A stretch of DNA of 35,984 bases, taken from the NCBI GenBank assembly GCA_023415145.1, contig JAEZLW010000104.1, positions 1 to 35,984 on the forward strand, read 5' to 3'. The DNA is from Bacillota bacterium. Lineage in GTDB: Bacteria; Bacillota; Clostridia; Christensenellales; Aristaeellaceae. The translations under genes were made by a program, and so were the position numbers. Every line of letters begins with the position of its first letter. Within the stretch, counting starts at the first letter, position 1. Shown in pieces: positions 30,964-35,984 of the stretch. The notes below the pieces were generated by a model. That model ran no database searches, had not been told where the DNA came from, and saw nothing but the letters and a program-made list of their open reading frames with translations.

Positions 30964-32934
30964 ATGGGACGTGATTGTTTGGAGCCTGGGCTTTCTTTCA
31001 AGGAATATGATGCGTGGCTCCAGCCCGTAGCGGATAATTCTTTGAAGCCTTTGTGTTTATCTGGTCCGGAGGATGCAGCGTTTGAATTGGAAGAGTGCCG
31101 CAATATGCTTTGCAAATTGTTTGGGGGGGACATTCTCAAAGAGGATGCGGATTTCAGACTGGTGCTGAACTGGGACCTGGCACTTTCTCCGGAAGCATAT
31201 CAAATATCCGGCACTCCCACCGGTACTTTCATCAAGGCATCGGATCATGCCGGATTGTTGTACGGTGTATACCATTTTCTGATGCGGCTGCGCGCTGGGG
31301 AATCCCCCGAAGCCATGGAGATAGCCAGTGCGCCGGCGGTTAAAAGGCGTGTTTTAAACCACTGGGACAACATGGACGGAACGATTGAGCGGGGTTACAG
31401 CGGACAGTCGATCTTTTTTCGCGGCGGCGATTTTCACTACAGCGAAGAGAGGATCAGGGATTACGCCCGGCTGCTGGCATCGGTAGGCATCAACCAGATC
31501 GCCATCAACAATGTGAACGTCACCATGCAAAGCGCCAGGCTGATAACCGAAGAAATGCTGCCGCAGGTTGCAGCATTGGCTGAAATATTCCGGCCGTTTC
31601 ACATCCGTTTGATTCTTTCCATACACTTTGAAAGCCCCGTGCTGCTGGGCGGCCTTACCACTTCCGATCCGCTGGATGAACAGGTATCTGCCTGGTGGCA
31701 GGAGACGGCGGATAGGGTATACCGCTCCATTCCCGACCTTGCAGGATTTTTGGTCAAGGCTGATTCGGAGTTCAGGGGCGGTCCGGCTGCCATGGGGCGG
31801 TCGCAGGCCGATGGGGCCAATGTGATTGCCCGCGCCTTGATGCCGTATGGCGGGACTGTATACTGGCGCTGCTTCATTTATAACTGCATGCAGGATTGGC
31901 GCGATACGAAAACCGACCGCCCCAAAGCAGCCTATGAGACGTTCATGCCCCTGGACGGGAAGTTTCTTGAAAATGCCGTTCTGCAGATAAAATACGGGCC
32001 TACCGACTTTCAGGTAAGAGAGCCCAATTCGCCGCTGCTTGGGGCAATGGAAAAAACCCGGCAGGCCATAGAGTTCCAGGTGACGCAGGAATACACAGGA
32101 CAGCAGATTGATTTGTACGCCCTGGCTGTTCAGTGGCAGGAGGTTTTCGATACACCCGTATCGGACAGCAGCCTTACCAGAAGCCTTGTGGGAAATGGCA
32201 GGAAAATTGATACCATTGCGGCGGTTTCCAATGTGGGCGGCAATGAAAACTGGACGGGGCACACCCTGGCACAGGCCAATTTGTATGCCTTCGGGCGCAT
32301 GGCCTGGGATCCCAATCTTACTGCCCGGCAGGTCATCAGGGAATGGGTGCAACTCACCTTTGGCAATGACCCGCACTTGCTTGACAAAATCACCGGCATG
32401 ATGCTTGCCTCCCGCAGCGTCTATGAAAAATACACAGCCCCGCTGGGCATCGGTTGGATGGTGGCCATCGGCCGGCACTACGGGCCCAGCGTGGATGGCT
32501 ATGAATACATGAAATGGGGCACCTATCACCGTGCCGACCACAAAGCCATTGGGGTGGACAGAACGGAAACCGGAACTGGCCTGACGGCGCAGTACCATCC
32601 TTTTCTGAACGCGCTGTACAGCGACAAAGCCACTTGCCCCGAAGAATTGCTGCTGTTCTTCCACAGGCTGCCCTACGATTACAAATTGAAAAGCGGCAGG
32701 ACGCTGATCCAGCACATTTACGACACGCACTTTGAGGGTGTACAGGAAGTAGAAGGCTTTATCGAAGCCTGGGCGTCCCTGAAGAAGTATCTTCCGCAAA
32801 GCGCCTGGCTGTCCGTTTCCAAGCGGCTTGATCTCCAGCTTGAAAACGCCAGGGAGTGGCGGGATGTGGTCAATACCTATTTCTTCCGCAAGACGGGCAT
32901 ACCGGATGCGCATCACCGGGTGATTTATCCTTGA
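30964..32934 (+). CDS. aguA: GH67 alpha-glucuronidase
   Basis: A 656-residue enzyme that removes (4-O-methyl)glucuronic acid from the non-reducing end of aldouronic acids released from glucuronoxylan. Residues match the Geobacillus AguA sequence very closely: RVLNHWDNMDGTIERGYSG, ADSEFRGGP with the acid/base Glu (residue 269 with this start), YETFMPLDGKF with the catalytic Asp, YGPTDFQVREP with the catalytic Glu, and EYTGQQIDLY. The C-terminus EWRDVVNTYF is also typical. An in-frame ATG at 30901 would add a hydrophobic 21-residue leader without a basic residue, and it lies only about 6 bases from the predicted transcript start; I prefer 30964, although its ribosome-binding site (AAGTGA) is weak. 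The enzyme is therefore probably cytoplasmic. The transporter genes follow 19 bases later in the same operon. Confidence 0.95.
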   Translation: MGRDCLEPGLSFKEYDAWLQPVADNSLKPLCLSGPEDAAFELEECRNMLCKLFGGDILKEDADFRLVLNWDLALSPEAYQISGTPTGTFIKASDHAGLLYGVYHFLMRLRAGESPEAMEIASAPAVKRRVLNHWDNMDGTIERGYSGQSIFFRGGDFHYSEERIRDYARLLASVGINQIAINNVNVTMQSARLITEEMLPQVAALAEIFRPFHIRLILSIHFESPVLLGGLTTSDPLDEQVSAWWQETADRVYRSIPDLAGFLVKADSEFRGGPAAMGRSQADGANVIARALMPYGGTVYWRCFIYNCMQDWRDTKTDRPKAAYETFMPLDGKFLENAVLQIKYGPTDFQVREPNSPLLGAMEKTRQAIEFQVTQEYTGQQIDLYALAVQWQEVFDTPVSDSSLTRSLVGNGRKIDTIAAVSNVGGNENWTGHTLAQANLYAFGRMAWDPNLTARQVIREWVQLTFGNDPHLLDKITGMMLASRSVYEKYTAPLGIGWMVAIGRHYGPSVDGYEYMKWGTYHRADHKAIGVDRTETGTGLTAQYHPFLNALYSDKATCPEELLLFFHRLPYDYKLKSGRTLIQHIYDTHFEGVQEVEGFIEAWASLKKYLPQSAWLSVSKRLDLQLENAREWRDVVNTYFFRKTGIPDAHHRVIYP

Positions 32935-32953
32935 CAACATGGAGGAAGATCGC

Positions 32954-33922
32954 ATGATAAAAGAGCAATCGGGTGCCGGTATGAATTTCAATCGTCCGCC
33001 TATTTTGGGGAACGGCATTGGGAGGTACCTGAAACGGTACTGGACGCTGTACCTGCTGCTGCTTTTGCCCATCACGTTTTTTATGGTGTTCCGTTATGCT
33101 CCCATGGCGTACATCCTAAGTGCCTTTAAGGCAAACAACATCATCAATCCGCCGTGGAATGTGGCCTGGGCCAAAGACAATGGCTTTGAGTTTTTTATCA
33201 AGGCTTTTAAAAACCGCGATTTTCTTTTTGCGATCCGCAATACGATTACGTTGAATGTTCTGGATTTGTTGATGGGCTTTCCGGCCCCGATCCTGATGGC
33301 GCTGCTGCTCAATGAACTGTCGTTCAGGCGTTTCAAGCGTTTGACCCAGACAATGGTATACCTTCCGCACTTTTTGTCCTGGATCATTATATCGGGCCTT
33401 GCGCTTCGGCTGTTTGCACCCAACGACGGCCTTGTAAACATTATTCTTGGCAGAATGGGCATCAGCCCGATTCCTTTTCTCAATTCATCCTCCCATTGGG
33501 TTGGAACGTATGTGTTTCTGGGCATATGGAAGGATGCGGGCTGGAATGCCATTATTTATCTGGCTGCCATCACCGCCATCAACCCTGAGTTGTATGAGGC
33601 CGCGGCGGTGGATGGCGTCAGCCGTCTGAGAAAGATATGGCACATCACCTTGCCGGGGCTTCGGCCAACCATCATTGTACTGCTTATTTTGAGCATGGGC
33701 CGCATACTCGGCGGAGAGTTTGACAGGCCATACGCACTGAGCAACAAGGTGGTTACCAACGTATCCAACGTAATTTCTATTTTTGTTTACAACAATGGCA
33801 TCAAGGGTCTTCAGTTCTCCCTTACAACCGCCGTGGGCCTGTTCCAGTCGGTGGTGGGCATGATTTTCCTGCTGTCTGCAAACTCGCTGGCCAAGCGCTT
33901 TGGCGAGCGCGGTGTTTGGTGA
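32954..33922 (+). CDS. Sugar ABC transporter permease, LplB family
   Basis: A 322-residue inner-membrane permease with six hydrophobic segments. The cytoplasmic EAA loop YEAAAVDGVSRLRKIWHITLPGL contacts the ATPase. The N-terminus YLKRYWTLYLLLLLPITFFMVFRYAPM is typical of LplB proteins, which transport aldouronates or other oligosaccharides. ATG 32954 has GGAGG (32941-32945) 8 bases upstream; the upstream ATG at 32939 overlaps it. It pairs with the YtcP-type permease that starts 13 bases later. Given the aguA neighbour, the substrate is most likely aldotri- or aldotetraouronic acid. No ATPase gene is visible; such systems use a shared MsmX-like ATPase. Confidence 0.95.
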   Translation: MIKEQSGAGMNFNRPPILGNGIGRYLKRYWTLYLLLLLPITFFMVFRYAPMAYILSAFKANNIINPPWNVAWAKDNGFEFFIKAFKNRDFLFAIRNTITLNVLDLLMGFPAPILMALLLNELSFRRFKRLTQTMVYLPHFLSWIIISGLALRLFAPNDGLVNIILGRMGISPIPFLNSSSHWVGTYVFLGIWKDAGWNAIIYLAAITAINPELYEAAAVDGVSRLRKIWHITLPGLRPTIIVLLILSMGRILGGEFDRPYALSNKVVTNVSNVISIFVYNNGIKGLQFSLTTAVGLFQSVVGMIFLLSANSLAKRFGERGVW

Positions 33923-33934
33923 GGAGGCTGAAAG

Positions 33935-34807
33935 ATGATTAAGTCGAGAACCACCAAGATAGGCGATATGGTCATTGCAGCCGTCTGTGTGCTGCTGATA
34001 TTCATCTGCCTTGTACCGCTTCTCAATGTATTGGCGCGCTCACTGAGTTCCACCGACTCGCTGATCAAAAATGAAGTTCTACTCTGGCCCAAAGGATGGA
34101 ATCTGAACGCATACGAGACGGTGCTCAAAGACGCGAAATACACATGGTCCCTGCAATGGACGGCCATGCTGACGGTTGTCAGTACGCTGGTATCCATGAC
34201 CATGACGATCATGTGTGCCTATCCGCTGACGTACGACAAGCTCAAGGGCAGGCGGTTTATCAATGGCATGATCATTTTAACCATGTATTTCAGTGCCGGC
34301 ACCATCCCAACCTACCTCGTTTTGAGGGGATTGGGCATGCTTGACCAACCATCAGTGCTGGTTATTCCGTATTGTCTGAGCGTGTTCAACATGATCATCA
34401 TGCGCAGCTTTTTCTACAACATTCCGGAGAGCCTGCGTGAATCGGCCGAGATTGACGGGGCAGGGCCGATCAGGATACTGATACGCATTTACCTTCCGCT
34501 GTCTACCTCGGTGCTGGCAACGCTGTCGCTGTTCTACGCCGTGGGCCGCTGGAACGGTTTCTCCGATGCGCTGATGTTCATGTCCAAGAGACGTGAATAT
34601 TACCCCATACAGCTTTTGTTGTACAACATACTGCAAAACGCCACCAGCATCGATGTAGCCACGCAGGAGGGCTTCTTCCCCACAGGCATCGCGGAAACGT
34701 TAAAGATGGCTACCGTGATGATCGCTACGGTTCCGATCCTTTTAATGTATCCATGGCTTCAGCGCTATTTTATCTCCGGTGTGACCATTGGGGCGGTCAA
34801 AGGGTGA
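33935..34807 (+). CDS. Sugar ABC transporter permease, YtcP/LplC family
   Basis: A 290-residue permease, partner of the preceding LplB. Six hydrophobic segments are visible. The N-terminal KIGDMVIAAVCVLLIFICLVPLLNVLARSLSS, the YFSAGTIPTYLVLRGLGMLDQP loop and the EAA-type loop ESAEIDGAGPIRILIRIYLPL mark this family. The C-terminus ends YFISGVTIGAVKG, as usual. The ATG at 33935 has GGAGG about 9 bases upstream and lies 12 bases after the previous stop. It works with the solute-binding protein downstream to import uronic-acid-substituted xylo-oligosaccharides. Confidence 0.95.
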   Translation: MIKSRTTKIGDMVIAAVCVLLIFICLVPLLNVLARSLSSTDSLIKNEVLLWPKGWNLNAYETVLKDAKYTWSLQWTAMLTVVSTLVSMTMTIMCAYPLTYDKLKGRRFINGMIILTMYFSAGTIPTYLVLRGLGMLDQPSVLVIPYCLSVFNMIIMRSFFYNIPESLRESAEIDGAGPIRILIRIYLPLSTSVLATLSLFYAVGRWNGFSDALMFMSKRREYYPIQLLLYNILQNATSIDVATQEGFFPTGIAETLKMATVMIATVPILLMYPWLQRYFISGVTIGAVKG

Positions 34808-34832
34808 AAGCATCTGCCCCGTTCATTGATGT

Positions 34833-34865
34833 CATTTTGGGATACACCCGAAATGGTGACCCAAA
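34833..34865 (+). promoter_or_regulatory. Hairpin between the permease and binding-protein genes
   Basis: CATTTTGGG (34833-34841) can pair with CCCGAAATG (34847-34855), 9 bp with one G-T pair and a 5-base loop. TTTGGG within it can instead pair with CCCAAA (34860-34865), so the two foldings exclude each other. The hairpin is upstream of the AAAGGAGG (34871-34878) of the binding-protein gene. It may stabilise the downstream mRNA, as intercistronic hairpins do in sugar-ABC operons, raising binding-protein levels. Confidence 0.4.
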
Positions 34866-34887
34866 TAATAAAAGGAGGCGTATACCT

Positions 34888-35984
34888 ATGAAACGGACCC
34901 TGGGGTATTTGTTGGTTGTGGCTATGCTGATCACCTGCGGGCTCGGCACCACATTGACTGCGGCTTTCGCCGAGTCACAAGAAATCGTCGACGGGCGCTT
35001 TGTAACGACGCGACAGATCACCGTTGAGGTCTATGACCGTGCAAGAGATGGCGGGACCAAAGCCGAAGACAACTTCTACACCAACTTCATCAAGGAAGGC
35101 ATGCTCCGCGACCATAACGTGGAAGTGACCTTCGTACCCGTTCCCCGTTGGACGGAGGGCGAGGTGCTGAACAACCTGCTGGCTTCAGGCGACGCTCCCG
35201 ACGTATGTGTCACCTACAGCTATCCCACCATCCAAACCTACGCCAACATGGGCGGCGTGTTGGACCTTGCTCCTTTGTTTGACCAGTATAAAGAGATGCT
35301 CCCCAACCTTTGGGCTTGGCTGGGCGACACCAACATCTACTGGGATCAAAGCCCCGATACAAAGACGCTGTGGGCCATTGAAGCGAAGCTTGCCAACCTG
35401 GCGCGCATCAATACCTTTGTGCGTGAAGACTGGCTCAATAAGCTGAACCTTGCCGCCCCCACCTCCCTTGAAGAGTTCGAAGCGATGCTTGTTGCCTTCC
35501 GCGACAACGCTGAGCTGCTGCTTGGACAGGATGCCGACAAGATGATCCCTTACGCTACCAGCTTTGACATCGGCTGGCGCAATGACCACCTGATCACATC
35601 CTTTGTTCCCGATGCTGCCACGGACAAAGAATTGTACATCCGCGGCTTTGATGACCGCCACCTTTTGTACCCCAACTACAAGGAAGGCGTGCGTGTTCTC
35701 AATAAGTGGTACAACGAAGGCTTGATCTGGAAGGATTTCCCGCTCTATCCCGCCGGTGACGCTACCGAAGACAACCTGATGAAAGCCGGATATGTCGGTG
35801 CTTTCATACACAACTGGGACTACCCCTACCGCAATGGCGAAGACAGCATCCAATCCAACATCCAGCGCAACATCGGGCCTGAGGCCGGATTCATTGCCGT
35901 GGAGCCCTTCAAAAACGACGCCGGCGTCTACCGCAAATTCCTTTCCAACCCCATCGACCGCAAGGTGTTCCTGCCTGCCACCAA
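34888..35984 (+). CDS. Extracellular sugar-binding protein of the ABC transporter (partial, runs off the window)
   Basis: The first 365 codons of an LplA-type solute-binding protein, open to the end of the window. A Sec signal peptide (about 1-28, MKRTLGYLLVVAMLITCGLG, cleavable at AFA-ES) precedes the mature domain with DRARDGGTKAEDNFYTNFIK, LLASGDAPDVCVTYSY and VREDWLNKLNLAAPTSLEEFEAML, all family-typical. The early Cys lies in LITC, which has Thr before the Cys and is a poor lipobox. AAAGGAGG is 9 bases upstream of the ATG. It completes the importer encoded by the two genes before it. It likely delivers aldouronic acids to the permeases. Confidence 0.93.
   Translation, partial: MKRTLGYLLVVAMLITCGLGTTLTAAFAESQEIVDGRFVTTRQITVEVYDRARDGGTKAEDNFYTNFIKEGMLRDHNVEVTFVPVPRWTEGEVLNNLLASGDAPDVCVTYSYPTIQTYANMGGVLDLAPLFDQYKEMLPNLWAWLGDTNIYWDQSPDTKTLWAIEAKLANLARINTFVREDWLNKLNLAAPTSLEEFEAMLVAFRDNAELLLGQDADKMIPYATSFDIGWRNDHLITSFVPDAATDKELYIRGFDDRHLLYPNYKEGVRVLNKWYNEGLIWKDFPLYPAGDATEDNLMKAGYVGAFIHNWDYPYRNGEDSIQSNIQRNIGPEAGFIAVEPFKNDAGVYRKFLSNPIDRKVFLPAT

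Noticed and set aside
31354..33075. 573-codon open frame on the minus strand opposite the alpha-glucuronidase gene
   Set aside because: It lies fully antisense to a gene with unmistakable GH67 motifs, has no ribosome-binding site, and its sequence has no domain-like character. It is a by-product of codon use on the other strand.
1..35984. tRNA, rRNA, CRISPR array, insertion sequence, prophage or classical riboswitch
   Set aside because: No cloverleaf-like sequence, regularly spaced repeats, transposase or integrase frame, or recognisable riboswitch core was seen in any gap; all gaps are under about 370 bases.

Overview
The window reads as chromosomal DNA from an anaerobic member of the Bacillota, most likely a Clostridia-type organism. 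Evidence: strong Shine-Dalgarno sites (AGGAGG-like) before almost every gene, several TTG/GTG starts, YesM/YesN regulators, LplB/YtcP-type sugar permeases, an A-type flavoprotein, two iron-sulfur flavoproteins, and U-tailed hairpin terminators. Base composition is roughly balanced, with more AT-rich patches around 14.5-15.8 kb and 17.6-20.6 kb. No rRNA, tRNA, CRISPR array, insertion sequence or phage gene was seen.

Layout. 0-1.3 kb: a lone alpha/alpha-toroid (prenyltransferase-like) protein between two hairpins. 1.3-5.7 kb: an overlapping three-gene sensory operon with a YesN regulator, a YesM kinase and an RbsB-like periplasmic sugar-binding protein, and no transporter. 5.7-9.2 kb: redox and nucleotide genes, namely a QueG-like Fe-S protein, FprA-type flavo-diiron protein, dCTP deaminase and an iron-sulfur flavoprotein. 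9.2-13.1 kb: an MFS exporter (minus), a secreted CapA-like protein (plus), and a minus-strand pair of pyrrolidone-carboxylate peptidase and a small anchored protein. 13.1-18.6 kb: a 23S rRNA m5U methyltransferase, a small AT-rich island (YcxB-like membrane protein, YwqK/MORN-like protein), a triple-LysM cell-wall protein, a second iron-sulfur flavoprotein and a tRNA-dihydrouridine synthase. 18.7-24.1 kb: a 7TM diguanylate cyclase, then a Nudix hydrolase, flavodoxin, HD hydrolase and YtcJ-like amidohydrolase in tight succession. 24.1-28.5 kb: two decaying genes, an orphan PAS-GAF-GAF histidine kinase, a tandem GNAT acetyltransferase and another decayed stretch. 28.5-29.9 kb: a putative lipoprotein. 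30.0 kb to the end: a glucuronoxylan-oligosaccharide locus with an AraC regulator, GH67 alpha-glucuronidase, LplB and YtcP permeases, and a solute-binding protein that runs off the window.

How it works together. The right end is a coherent unit: an AraC regulator probably senses an intracellular ligand; the binding protein and two permeases import aldouronic acids (4-O-methylglucuronosyl xylo-oligosaccharides); and the alpha-glucuronidase, with no convincing export signal, removes the glucuronic acid side group inside the cell. The ATPase is not in view and is probably a shared MsmX-type subunit. The left-end YesMN plus binding protein looks like a three-component extracellular sugar sensor. 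FprA and the Fe-S flavoproteins fit detoxification of O2/NO in an anaerobe. The most unusual points are a GNAT gene with both a start-codon lesion and an early nonsense codon behind an intact ribosome-binding site, the transporterless sensor operon, the LysM protein with an unfamiliar histidine-rich C-terminal domain, and several palindromes overlapping promoters. I did not see a clear candidate for a wholly new multi-gene system.
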